The notes under the pieces: generated by a model
Told to the model about the DNA's origin: nothing
Database searches by the model: none
The model's input: the letters and a program-made list of their open reading frames with translations, nothing else
Translations under genes and position numbers: made by a program
Part shown: positions 44,451 to 53,999 of the stretch, in pieces
How positions within the stretch are numbered: the stretch's first letter is position 1
Layout of the letters: each line of letters starts with the position of its first letter
Assembly: GCA_001897855.1 (NCBI GenBank)
Contig: MKUO01000008.1
Location: 1-64,000, forward strand
Source of the DNA: Bacteroidetes bacterium 43-93
GTDB lineage: Bacteria > Bacteroidota > Bacteroidia > Chitinophagales > Chitinophagaceae
Reading direction: 5' to 3'
DNA: 64,000 nucleotides

Positions 44451-46535
44451 ATGAAACATCAGAGCACATCCATAATACTAGCTTCTATTTGCCTGCCTTT
44501 GCAGTTACTGGCACAAAAGAATAGTTCATCAATACATCATCGCCCGACACCAGGTAATAAACTGGAAGAAGTAACCGTAAGCGTACATTCTGTAAAACGA
44601 AAGCTATTTATAGAATCGGCACAGATGGGTAAAACAGACCTGCCGGTAAGCCTGCTGCTGAAAGCCCCGGCAATTGGCGGTGAGCAGGATATTATTAAAG
44701 CACTGCAACTGACCCCCGGCGTGAAACAAGGGACAGAAGGCAGTATAGGAATGTATGTGCGTGGTGGTGGAAACGATGAAAATCTCATTACGCTGGATGG
44801 GGCGACCATATATAATGCAGGGCACCTGCTGGGATTTTTTTCACTGTTTAACAATACTACATTAAAAGAGGCGCAGCTATATAAATCTTCATTTCCTGCA
44901 CAGTATGGAGGTAGGATGTCTTCAGTACTGGATGTGCGAACTAAAGATGCCAGCCTGCAGGATTATCATACACAAGTGAATATTGGTACCATAACCTCGT
45001 CAGCAAATGTTCAATTGCCTGTTGTAAAAGATAAGATGTCATTGATGCTGGCGGGCAGGCGAACCTATATTGATAAAGTGATGAAAAGCGTACCGTATTA
45101 TTTCTATGATCTTAACGGTAAACTGGTTTTTAAAGCGGATGAAAGGAACAGGTTTTACCTAAGCAGTTATTATGGAGATGATGTGTTACGATCATCCAAT
45201 TTGAACTCAAAGAACGAAGACCAGAAACAGATAGCCACCAATATAAAGATGGGCAACAAAGTGTGGTCTGCTAAATGGAACCGGCTTTCCGCGAACAATT
45301 TATTTGCCAGTGACCTAAACCTGTCTTATTCGAATTTTAAATACCTGGTAGATGGCCGTGCGGATAATAATATACTAAGCGTACGCTCTGCTATCAGGGA
45401 TTATAATGGCCGTTATGACATTAGATATTCCGGGATCAACGGGCATAAAATAACATCGGGTATTCATGCAACCTATCATTATTTCAACCCCAATATCGTA
45501 AACACCAGCGGGCCACAGATGGCATTGTTTACCAACAGTGCAGGCAAGAAAATATATAATACAGAAGCCGCTGTTTATGTAAATGATGAGATCACCCTAA
45601 ATGCTAAATGCCTGTTGGCAGCGGGAGTGAGGCTAAGTGGTATGGCGACCGGAGGGAAAAACTATATTAGCCCCGAGCCGAGAATAGGTTTTAAGTATTC
45701 CCTGTCTGAAGCGAGTTCCTTAAAACTCTCTTATGCGCGAATGACGCAATACCTTCATTTAGTTTCCAGTTCTTCCCTGGCATTGCCAACGGATCTGTGG
45801 TACCCCGTGACCGATAATATAAAACCGGGCATATCTGACCAATTAAGCATAGGGTATTATCATACGATACCGTCCATGGATATATCCATCAGTACGGAAC
45901 TTTATTATAAGCGAATGCAAAACCTGCTGGAATACAAAGAAGGGGCACTGCTGGTAATGAATAATGATTACGAAAAAGAACTGGTACATGGTTGTGGCGA
46001 AGCATACGGAGCGGAGCTATTCGTTAGCAAAACCGCCGGCAGATTTACAGGATGGCTTGGGTATACATTGTCTTTTGCCACCAGGAGATTTGATTCCCTG
46101 AATGGCGGTAAGCAATATTATGCACGATATGACAGGCGACACGATCTATCCCTTGTAGCCATGTATGACATTACACCGAAGTGGAGCATCAGCACTACCT
46201 GGATATATGCTACAGGCAGTCCTTTTACGGGGCAGGTGAGCCAATATATAGTGCCGTCGCCGGGGCTTACGGGTGTTGAAGCATTGCCGGCTTACACAGG
46301 CAGAAACGAACTGCGGTTATCCGCTTCGTTCCGTACAGATATGGACCTGCAGTATAAGTTCAAAGTATCAAAACGTGTGAAAGCGGATGCACATTTAAGT
46401 GTGTACAATGTCTTTAACAGAACGCAGCCATATACCGTACAACGCGTACCCGACGAAAAAAATAACGGCTACAAATATCAGCAGAAAGGCCTTTTTGGTA
46501 CTATCACTGCCGCATCATTGAATATTTCACTTTAA
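44451..46535 (+). CDS. TonB-dependent receptor, no STN or carboxypeptidase domain
   Basis: A 694-residue receptor from MKHQSTSIILASICLPLQLL (two upstream in-frame ATGs are possible). Starts directly with a plug domain (IIKALQLTPGVKQGTEGSIG, GGNDENLITLDGATIYNAG), then the barrel (YARMTQYLHLVSSSSLALPT) and terminal strand AASLNISL. It is a clear relative of the 40767 receptor but without signalling domains. Likely same substrate type or a sequential duplicate. Confidence 0.92.
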   Translation: MKHQSTSIILASICLPLQLLAQKNSSSIHHRPTPGNKLEEVTVSVHSVKRKLFIESAQMGKTDLPVSLLLKAPAIGGEQDIIKALQLTPGVKQGTEGSIGMYVRGGGNDENLITLDGATIYNAGHLLGFFSLFNNTTLKEAQLYKSSFPAQYGGRMSSVLDVRTKDASLQDYHTQVNIGTITSSANVQLPVVKDKMSLMLAGRRTYIDKVMKSVPYYFYDLNGKLVFKADERNRFYLSSYYGDDVLRSSNLNSKNEDQKQIATNIKMGNKVWSAKWNRLSANNLFASDLNLSYSNFKYLVDGRADNNILSVRSAIRDYNGRYDIRYSGINGHKITSGIHATYHYFNPNIVNTSGPQMALFTNSAGKKIYNTEAAVYVNDEITLNAKCLLAAGVRLSGMATGGKNYISPEPRIGFKYSLSEASSLKLSYARMTQYLHLVSSSSLALPTDLWYPVTDNIKPGISDQLSIGYYHTIPSMDISISTELYYKRMQNLLEYKEGALLVMNNDYEKELVHGCGEAYGAELFVSKTAGRFTGWLGYTLSFATRRFDSLNGGKQYYARYDRRHDLSLVAMYDITPKWSISTTWIYATGSPFTGQVSQYIVPSPGLTGVEALPAYTGRNELRLSASFRTDMDLQYKFKVSKRVKADAHLSVYNVFNRTQPYTVQRVPDEKNNGYKYQQKGLFGTITAASLNISL

Positions 46536-46547
46536 ACATACAGTTAC

Positions 46548-47435
46548 ATGAAAAACAGGAACGTACAGCTGCTATTGCTGGCTGTTATAACACTTTTTGC
46601 CTGCAGGAAACCTAAGCCGCTGGATATCGTAATCCCCGAAAAAAATAATGATGCGGTTGTCACATCGTTTGCAGCTGACAATGTAATCGTTGTTTCTGCC
46701 GGCTACTCTGCGCAGGCATTAAAGAAACTGGATGATACTGCAGCCGGTTTCATCCCGAAGGACTTGCTGATGGATTCAGCAGTTGTGACCATAGAGCAGC
46801 AAGGGAAGCAGCAGTATAAACTCGCAAAAGCCTCTAATGGATTATATATGAGTGATGAGATGAAGTTGAGTGAAAAAGCAGAATATAAACTTACAATCAC
46901 AGACCTTAAAACAGGAAAGATAACCAATGCCAGCACTCAGTATTTACCATTTACCAATGAGGCAGAAGTAAAGACGACATTTATTGCCGGTAATGGCGGC
47001 GACTCCTTGCTGAACGTATATGTAGCAGTAAGCAATGTTGAGGTTAGCGACAGATATTTTATCAGTTATACAACGCTTGAGCAACTGCGGAAAAATGCAA
47101 AGTTACCTGAACTTACTTCCCTGAATAAAGGTATCAAATCAATAGTGTCGTTTGAACCCAAGAAGATACAATTGGCAGACGGGAACAAAGCCACAAACGG
47201 AGTGCTGGAACACAACTTTTCGATAAATGCTACCAGGCGTGATACCATGGTGATACAAATTGTCCAGATAGATGACGGGTATTATAATTACCTGGCCGCT
47301 TATAAGCGTACCGGGTACCTGATCAACCAGCTTACAGGGGAGCCAATTAATTTGCCATCTAACATAAAACCCGGGTACGGATACTTTGCATTGTATGATA
47401 CAAAGAGGTTTGTTTTTGACCTTACCAAAAAGTGA
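46548..47435 (+). CDS. DUF4249 outer-membrane lipoprotein, copy 2
   Basis: A 295-residue relative of the 43328 product. Lipobox TLFACRK, beta-rich domain with KLAKASNGLYMSDEMKLSEK. It is 12 bp after the second receptor and closes the operon. Confidence 0.78.
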   Translation: MKNRNVQLLLLAVITLFACRKPKPLDIVIPEKNNDAVVTSFAADNVIVVSAGYSAQALKKLDDTAAGFIPKDLLMDSAVVTIEQQGKQQYKLAKASNGLYMSDEMKLSEKAEYKLTITDLKTGKITNASTQYLPFTNEAEVKTTFIAGNGGDSLLNVYVAVSNVEVSDRYFISYTTLEQLRKNAKLPELTSLNKGIKSIVSFEPKKIQLADGNKATNGVLEHNFSINATRRDTMVIQIVQIDDGYYNYLAAYKRTGYLINQLTGEPINLPSNIKPGYGYFALYDTKRFVFDLTKK

Positions 47436-47441
47436 TCGAAA

Positions 47442-47482
47442 AATACCATCGGGTATTGTGTTCAACGATTCCCGATGGTATT
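47442..47482. terminator. bidirectional terminator between convergent genes
   Basis: A 12-bp perfect inverted repeat AATACCATCGGG / CCCGATGGTATT with a 17-nt loop, overlapping the stop of the minus-strand 1.5-kilo-residue gene. Confidence 0.75.
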
Positions 47483-50400
47483 ATAGTACCGTGATGTCGC
47501 CTTTCAGGAAGTACTCCTTGTCCTGGCCATTCACTTTATATTTTACCTGCCAGAAGTAAGTGCCTATATCTACTTTTTGGCCTTTATAAGTACCGTCCCA
47601 GCCTTTGTCGCCTTGGTGCCCGTTGTAGATGACTTGTCCGAACCGATTGTAGACCGCTAAGGTGATGACGTTAATATTGGGATTGTCAGTTATTACACGG
47701 AAATAGTCGTTCAAGCCGTCGCCATTTGGCGAAAAGGCAGTTGGGAACCAGATATCAGACGGGATATCTGTTGTTGTGATATGATAATGTGCTACAGAAC
47801 TGCATCCTGCATTAGTTAGGATGCAAGTATAAGTTTGGTGCCATAGCCTTGCCTCTACCGTAAGCGTCCTGCAATTTTCGCAGACAAGGGAATCATTAAG
47901 CATCCATTTAGACTGTTCCGCTTCGGCACTTGCCGGCAGTACCAGCATAGATTTGTAGGGAACCGTAAAGCCGGTGTCTGTAAAGTTTAATACAGGCTTT
48001 GGCAAGACAATAATATTTGTTGCCTTTGTAACCGTTCCACCTGCATTAGAGGCCATAAGGGTAGTTTTGTATATGCCGGGAAGATAATAGCAAGACCTCG
48101 AAGTTGAAGAACCTGAATCCGTAGCGGGATTGCCGCCTTCAAAAAGCCATTTATATTTTTGGGGGTAATTGCCGACAGTTGCATGATACTCTATGCAATC
48201 GCTTTCACAAATAGTATCTTTTGACAGCGCGATAGTCTGAATGTCAGGTAAACAGAAATGCACATTTGTGGTGTCGTAGACCATGCCACATGGGCTGCTC
48301 GCCTGTACCCAGAAAACGCCCGGATAGGTAACATGGAGCGTATGGCTGTGAGCACCAGTATTCCAGGTGATATTATCGAGCAGGGGAGAAAGATTGAAGT
48401 TGGCGTAATTGTTCTCGTTGCATATTACTGTGTCGCCAGGCAGATCCGGTAAATAGTTTTCGGGCTTGTAAATGTCTATTGTGTCGCTGAAGCTTCCACA
48501 TTTATTATTTGCATTCACCCAGTATTTTCCTCCTTTGTTTATGGAGAGATCATTACCGGTTGAGCCATCTGACCATAAAATATTATCGAAACCATCGGGC
48601 ACATGTAAGACCATGGAAAAGTTTTCCGTATCGCAAATGATCGTATCGCGCCCTAATGATAGTGAAACAGGTAGCAGCATGATTTTAACGATATTGGATG
48701 TGCTATCGGGGCAATATGCAGTATGAACTTTTACCAGGTAGCTGCCAGTTGTATCAGCCCAAAAGGTATTTGTTGCAGCGCCTGCTATTTTATTGCCATC
48801 TCTATACCATGAATAAGTATAAGACGCATCTGCTATGCTGCTCAATTGCAGGGAATCGCCTGTACAAATAGACTGGTCTGTATCGGGCACCAGATGGACG
48901 GAAGGCTTATCATGTACCAGTATCCTGATGGAAGAGGAGTTTGCCACACAACCGCCATTAGAAATGGTAACAAAATAGCTACCAGTAGTATCTACGGAAA
49001 GTTGTGCACTATTTGCCTGTGGTATACTGATGCTGTCTTTATGCCATGTATAGGAATATCCCGTACCTGTATTTGCATTCAGCAAAGCGGACTGCCCCCG
49101 GCAAATATCAGTTGCGCTGCTTGTAATATTAGCTACCGGAATCGAAACAACACTTACTGCGACGGCAGAAGAGGTGTCTTTATTGCAGGGCCCGGCATCT
49201 ATGCTTACTTTATAATTACCGGCGCTGCCCGTAACCAGGCTTTTGCCTGTAGCCCCGGGTATCGGCATGCCGTTTTTAAACCATTGATAGGAACCAGCTA
49301 TTGAGCCCATAGCAACCAGTATCGTAGAATCTCCCGAGCAAACCTGCAAGTGCGGAGAGTAAATATGCGCTGTTACTTTTGCGTTTGGAGGATGCCCAAA
49401 GTATATGGAATCAGACGGGGTTTTGCAGCCTGTTGTTGTATCTATGGCCCATGCGGTATAGCCACCGGCCAGGTAAGCATATTTTCCGTAATTAAAATCG
49501 GATGGTTCAACGATAGGATAGGTAAAACTGCCAATAAGAATATTTATGTGCCAGTCGTACCGATACGCTGCGGAGCCATTTGTAATATAAAGCGTAGTTG
49601 GCGACGGACTACAGCTGACGCTAACAATGGGTTTAACCGGGTTTGGGTTAACGGCTATTGTAATGCTATCTATCAATAACTGTGAGCAGCTCGCTGTGGT
49701 TATTGTAACTTTATAAACGCCCGCTGAAGCAGGGGAGATGTCCTTAATTACCGGGTTTCTGATGGCAGAAGTGAATCCATTAGGGCCAGACCAGCTATAA
49801 GTTGCCCCCGGCAGATATAGAGCGGTCAATTCCAGGGTATCGTGTTCGCAAGATGCATAGCCGGTACTGGTGAGTAACCTTGTTGACTGCAGGTCTAATA
49901 TCTTAACCGATTGTACCGCAAACGCCCCGCAGGAGTCGACTATTTTTACATCGTACATATCGTTTGCGTTTCCGCCAAAATTGGTAAATACGCCTGTAGT
50001 GTTGTTTGCAATATACGGGCCGGATATGCCATTGCCATGTGCTGCAAGGTAATAAGTATAGTGCGTGCCTCCATTTTTATTGGGCATGCCATCTTTTCCC
50101 TGTATGTATATTTTAGCCTGCCCTGTGTTCGCGGCAGTACAAACAAATCCCTGGGTTTGATTCATATCGGCCTGAACCGGCTGTACACTATATGTAAAAG
50201 ACCAGGTAGCCGTATAGTCATTGGGGTAAGGCAGATCGAGGAAAACTGTATAGATAGCGGCGCTCGGTACAATTGTGTAAACACCCGGATCCGTAAGCAA
50301 TACCGAACTGCCGGCAGGATATTGCACCCATAATGGTGTTCGTTTTGGGTATGGTTCTCCATCCTTAAGCAGTGAAAACGTAGTAGCAACAGACGTGTTA

Positions 50401-51992
50401 TTTACCATGCCTGTTACTGATGGCCAAACCCTTAGTCCCGCACATGTTCGTTTTTGGCTATCTATGCCTGCCGTAAACCGGTACACATCGGTTTGCGAAA
50501 CAGTGATGGGCAGATAATAAGTGCCGCAGTTATCTGTTATCTTCCATACATACGTGCCGGGTTTATATTTCAGAGTTCCCGCTCCGGGAGTCTGGTTATC
50601 AGAAGTGCCATAAATCGTATTGCTGGTCCATGTTCCAAGAAAGGAATACCCCGGCGGGCCGTTAAAAAGCTCTACGGTTTTAGTGCCAAGGGCAACCGAA
50701 CTAGTGAAAATAAACCAGTCGATATAACCGTCAAGCCCATCGCCGACAATACCAGCTTGCACGGAGTAAGGATTAGCTGAAATAATAGAAGTGGCAAATG
50801 AACTATTCCCGGTATAGCCATCGCCTGTTGTATAGGTAAGTGAGTATGAGCCAATAGGTAAGTTGGGCGTGACTGCAACCGGAGAGGATGTTGAATAAGG
50901 CCCATAGGAAATGCCGGTAGCAGTATTGGTAACCGTATAGCTTAGCGGATAACAAATTGCGCCATTGAAGTATAGTGTTGCTGTAAAATCGGTGTTACAA
51001 TTTTGCGTAACGGATGGTGATACATAGGGATATGGGATAGTATGCGTGCCGGTAATGGCATTGCCACATGGTGGTTGTATAGTATAATAGATCGTTTGGC
51101 CGTAGTAGTCCTTTAGAGATTTTCCTGCGGGTATTTTTAAAGCAAATGGCGGACTGTTGAAATAGTCATACGGTGTTGGAGTAGGTAATAAGCCGCCGCC
51201 TATCTGGATAGATGCTTTGAAAAGATTATCTGCATCGTAATTAAACCACCCGGCAATATTTGTGTTTATGGCAGGCTTAGGGATGAGTATGGTATCGCAG
51301 CCGCTATTCATCGCTTCACTATAGATTAGTGGCACGGAGGCAACCATTATTGAGCTTATAGCGGTAGTAACGATATTGGAGCCGCTGCCACATGCATCAA
51401 TCAGCTGTACGGTGTAACTGCCCGCAGCAAGATCATTGATGGTATATATCTGTGAAGATGTAGTAAACGAGACAGGACCCGTATAGGAAGTAGGAGCACT
51501 TGTTAATTTGATGGTATAGGGAGGTGCTCCCTTTGTTATATAAGCGGTTAGCTTTCCATAATTACCGCAACTGAGGCTAGTACGCGATTGGCTGACAGAA
51601 AGTGATGGTGCAGTGTATGCTCCCGGAATGGTAATCGTAGTGTTCTTCCCCGTTGGGTTGCCGTTGCAGTCTGCTATCGCACTGACCGTATATGTACCGG
51701 GAGGAATATTAGAAAAGGAGGAAGAGTTATTAGGTGGAACAAAGAAACCAGACGGCGTTGTAGGTATGCTATATTGGACATTAGTAAGATTGGCAGCATC
51801 CGGACCGTAGATGGATACAGTGAAACCTGCATTGGCAGCACATGTAGAAGCCGATGTAAGTTGTGCTTTGATTCCCCAGTCAGTGCACTGTGCTTTTGAG
51901 CGGGAATAGCCTAAAAGAAGCATTAAAAGACTACAGCTGATGGTGAAGAGTCTTATATCTATCTTCGGGTGCGGTGTATGCAAGGTGTTCAT
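47481..51992 (-). CDS. giant secreted protein with T9SS type B (gliding-associated) C-terminus
   Basis: A 1503-residue protein from MNTLHTPHPKIDIRLF (the frame is open 49 codons further to 52139, but without a signal-like sequence). Signal peptide ends YSRSKAQ. Many Ig-like/PKD-like beta repeats follow, for example the YxWSGPNGFTS type, KVTITTASCSQLL, SGSAGNYKVSID and WADTTGSYLVKVH. The last 85 residues are a CHU_C type B signal: WFPTAFSPNGDGLNDYFRVI, then YNRFGQVIY, then GWDGTYKGQKVDIGTYFW. It is probably surface-attached, adhesin-like, exported by the T9SS. Confidence 0.9.
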   Translation of the reverse strand: MNTLHTPHPKIDIRLFTISCSLLMLLLGYSRSKAQCTDWGIKAQLTSASTCAANAGFTVSIYGPDAANLTNVQYSIPTTPSGFFVPPNNSSSFSNIPPGTYTVSAIADCNGNPTGKNTTITIPGAYTAPSLSVSQSRTSLSCGNYGKLTAYITKGAPPYTIKLTSAPTSYTGPVSFTTSSQIYTINDLAAGSYTVQLIDACGSGSNIVTTAISSIMVASVPLIYSEAMNSGCDTILIPKPAINTNIAGWFNYDADNLFKASIQIGGGLLPTPTPYDYFNSPPFALKIPAGKSLKDYYGQTIYYTIQPPCGNAITGTHTIPYPYVSPSVTQNCNTDFTATLYFNGAICYPLSYTVTNTATGISYGPYSTSSPVAVTPNLPIGSYSLTYTTGDGYTGNSSFATSIISANPYSVQAGIVGDGLDGYIDWFIFTSSVALGTKTVELFNGPPGYSFLGTWTSNTIYGTSDNQTPGAGTLKYKPGTYVWKITDNCGTYYLPITVSQTDVYRFTAGIDSQKRTCAGLRVWPSVTGMVNNTSVATTFSLLKDGEPYPKRTPLWVQYPAGSSVLLTDPGVYTIVPSAAIYTVFLDLPYPNDYTATWSFTYSVQPVQADMNQTQGFVCTAANTGQAKIYIQGKDGMPNKNGGTHYTYYLAAHGNGISGPYIANNTTGVFTNFGGNANDMYDVKIVDSCGAFAVQSVKILDLQSTRLLTSTGYASCEHDTLELTALYLPGATYSWSGPNGFTSAIRNPVIKDISPASAGVYKVTITTASCSQLLIDSITIAVNPNPVKPIVSVSCSPSPTTLYITNGSAAYRYDWHINILIGSFTYPIVEPSDFNYGKYAYLAGGYTAWAIDTTTGCKTPSDSIYFGHPPNAKVTAHIYSPHLQVCSGDSTILVAMGSIAGSYQWFKNGMPIPGATGKSLVTGSAGNYKVSIDAGPCNKDTSSAVAVSVVSIPVANITSSATDICRGQSALLNANTGTGYSYTWHKDSISIPQANSAQLSVDTTGSYFVTISNGGCVANSSSIRILVHDKPSVHLVPDTDQSICTGDSLQLSSIADASYTYSWYRDGNKIAGAATNTFWADTTGSYLVKVHTAYCPDSTSNIVKIMLLPVSLSLGRDTIICDTENFSMVLHVPDGFDNILWSDGSTGNDLSINKGGKYWVNANNKCGSFSDTIDIYKPENYLPDLPGDTVICNENNYANFNLSPLLDNITWNTGAHSHTLHVTYPGVFWVQASSPCGMVYDTTNVHFCLPDIQTIALSKDTICESDCIEYHATVGNYPQKYKWLFEGGNPATDSGSSTSRSCYYLPGIYKTTLMASNAGGTVTKATNIIVLPKPVLNFTDTGFTVPYKSMLVLPASAEAEQSKWMLNDSLVCENCRTLTVEARLWHQTYTCILTNAGCSSVAHYHITTTDIPSDIWFPTAFSPNGDGLNDYFRVITDNPNINVITLAVYNRFGQVIYNGHQGDKGWDGTYKGQKVDIGTYFWQVKYKVNGQDKEYFLKGDITVL

Positions 51993-52386
51993 AGAATGGT
52001 GAGCGACACCTTTGGCGGGTGCCTCTATACTAAAGTTACTATTGTAAAAAGGCTTTGTAAATAGTTCATGGCTCAGAGAAGCAGATTTGACATTTTCAAT
52101 ACATACGCTGACAGGTGCAACAGTATAGATAAGTAACACTTGAGACGCCTATAGCTTATCATCTTGATAGCTAACTAACTGAGTATCTGCGAATTAAAAA
52201 TCGGTTAATATCTAATTAAAAAATGATGAAAATAGGGTGTGGAAGAAGTGCAGGGCATATTAACTTTTAAAGATTGGTTATAGATTAGATATAGATTCGA
52301 AAAATAGCATTCACTGCAAGAAATAAAGCACAATGCCGTTGGCCTACGTCTAAATTTTGAAGTGTTTGAGATAACGCCAATATGCG
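51993..52386. other. long leader of giant gene; no gene seen
   Basis: Upstream of the 51992 start the minus-strand frame stays open to 52139, but it is cysteine- and hydroxyl-poor and family-unlike. The rest up to the orphan hairpin at 52387 is AT-rich. A short plus-strand RNA ending in that hairpin cannot be excluded. Confidence 0.4.
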
Positions 52387-52412
52387 AAGGGAGATGTCGA
52401 TCTCCCTTTATT
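52387..52412 (+). terminator. orphan terminator hairpin
   Basis: AAGGGAGAT / ATCTCCCTT with a tight GTCG loop and TTTATTT. No plus-strand gene precedes it within 390 bp; upstream there is only the divergent giant-protein gene. Confidence 0.75.
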
Positions 52413-52472
52413 TGAATACGATAAAACGTATTATTAAATTATAGAACAAAAAATTATATAAACGTATAATTA

Positions 52473-52500
52473 TTGCTAATAACTATGTTAACTATTTTTG
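52473..52500 (+). promoter_or_regulatory. promoter of MBL-fold hydrolase gene
   Basis: TTG at 52473-52475 (-33 type) and TATTTTTG at 52493-52500 (-7 type) with 17-bp spacing. About 27 bp before the ATG at 52528. Confidence 0.6.
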
Positions 52501-52527
52501 TAGTGCCGTTTACTAAATGAATGATAG

Positions 52528-53205
52528 ATGAATTTTACTTATTATGGCCATTCGTGTTTTTTAATAGAGTCAGGAGGTAAGAAGTTTTTATTTGATCCTT
52601 TCATCACCGGTAATCCCTTAGCGTTAAGCATTAATGTAGATACGATAGAAGCTGACTATATATTTGTATCTCATGCACACAATAATCATGTTGCCGATCT
52701 TGGCCGTATAGCCAAGAGGACGGGCGCAACCGTTATAGCCACCTATGAAGTAATAGCATGGGCGGAAGACTGTACCCGTTTTCATGCGATGAATTATGGT
52801 GTATCCTTCTTTGATTTTGGTACCGTACGCATGGTACCCGCAGCCCATAGCAGTACACTGCCCGATGGCAGCAATGGCGGTAGCGCCTGTGGTTTTGTAA
52901 TTACATTACCAGAAGGAAGCTTTTATTACAGCGGGGACACGGGCTTAAACCTGGACATGCAATTGATACCTAAGTACTATGCCAAATTAGATTTTGCAGT
53001 ATTACCTATCGGTGGAAATTTCACAATGAATACTGATGGCGCTATCATCGCCAGTGATTTTATTGAGTGTGATAAGATAGTGGGGGTACATTTTGATACG
53101 TTTGAATACATCAAAATCGATAAAAAGGAATCTTTGCAAAAGTTTGCCAATGTAAGCAAAGAGTTGATATTGCCTGAGATCGGTAAGACTTTTGCCATTA
53201 TGTAG
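52528..53205 (+). CDS. UPF0173 metallo-beta-lactamase-fold hydrolase
   Basis: A 225-residue protein with the UPF0173/YtkL start MNFTYYGHSCFLIES and FLFDPFITGNP. Metal motif reads SHAHNNHVADL, where the usual HxHxDH has Asn in place of Asp, so one metal site may be altered. Later ligands look kept: VPAAHSST, FYYSGDTGL and GVHFDTFEYI. Predicted cytosolic metal-dependent hydrolase of unknown substrate. Confidence 0.9.
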   Translation: MNFTYYGHSCFLIESGGKKFLFDPFITGNPLALSINVDTIEADYIFVSHAHNNHVADLGRIAKRTGATVIATYEVIAWAEDCTRFHAMNYGVSFFDFGTVRMVPAAHSSTLPDGSNGGSACGFVITLPEGSFYYSGDTGLNLDMQLIPKYYAKLDFAVLPIGGNFTMNTDGAIIASDFIECDKIVGVHFDTFEYIKIDKKESLQKFANVSKELILPEIGKTFAIM

Positions 53206-53222
53206 TCCTGTATAGCAACGTA

Positions 53223-53966
53223 CTAATCGTCGAGTCGTGAGGTGAGCTTTTGCATTCTATGCTGTAAAGGATATCCCATACTACTATTAGTGGTTTGCCA
53301 GATTTTGTTGTAATCTGTTCCAAATTCTTCTATACCGATATTTCTGAACTTCTCTCTTTGTTCGGCATTGAGTCGTTTGCCATTTACGAAGTAACCATTT
53401 ATAGTAAAGTTCCATGATAAAGAATCATTTTCTGATGCCAGGCCTTCCTTGATTAATTCTTTATAGAACCTTAATTCTCCCTGCGGGTTCAGGTTTAGAT
53501 AGTATAATTCGCCTTTTATGATGCTTCTGAATTCAGATTTTTCATTTACAACATCGGCCCCCTGGATTCCATTAGAGGCATACAGATGATATGAGGTAGA
53601 GGTATCCACCTTTAGATGTAATGATTTGACAAATGATACCCATTTTTCCGCATACTTTTTACTTGCTTCCGCAGGAATAGGTACGTTACCATTCCCGCTT
53701 GCATTTTTTGCAGAAATGTAAAGATTGAGCGTATGTCCTTCATCATTTGTGATGTACCTGTCTTTTAATAGATCTACCCATATATACTTAGGGTTACCTT
53801 GCTGATACATCTGGTCACTTATTTTTTCCAAAACCTCGTGAGTATAACATACCGGGGTAGGATTGGTTTTGACCGGTTGTCCATAATCTACACTTACCAG
53901 GGTGATGCTTTGTGCGAGCGCAATAGAAGGAAGCGCAATCAGGATAAAAAGGATTACTTTTTTCAT
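53223..53966 (-). CDS. hypothetical secreted protein
   Basis: A 247-residue protein with a signal peptide (MKKVILFILIALPSIALAQS). Mixed helix and strand (KYIWVDLLKDRYITNDEGH, EFRSIIKGELYYLNLNPQGEL, LSWNFTINGYFVNGKRLNAE). No family is recognised. It lies between the MBL hydrolase and hemW, 34 bp downstream of hemW on the same strand, so it may follow hemW in one transcript. Confidence 0.65.
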   Translation of the reverse strand: MKKVILFILIALPSIALAQSITLVSVDYGQPVKTNPTPVCYTHEVLEKISDQMYQQGNPKYIWVDLLKDRYITNDEGHTLNLYISAKNASGNGNVPIPAEASKKYAEKWVSFVKSLHLKVDTSTSYHLYASNGIQGADVVNEKSEFRSIIKGELYYLNLNPQGELRFYKELIKEGLASENDSLSWNFTINGYFVNGKRLNAEQREKFRNIGIEEFGTDYNKIWQTTNSSMGYPLQHRMQKLTSRLDD

Positions 53967-53999
53967 AGTAGTGATATATTTTATCGTAATATACGTTAT

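Noticed and set aside
43328-47435. SusC/SusD polysaccharide locus
   Set aside because: The partner lipoproteins have the DUF4249 pattern rather than SusD-type TPR repeats, and no glycoside hydrolase is near.
48258-50780. Plus-strand open frames opposite the giant secreted protein
   Set aside because: They are cysteine-rich, irregular translations antisense to a well-supported repeat protein.
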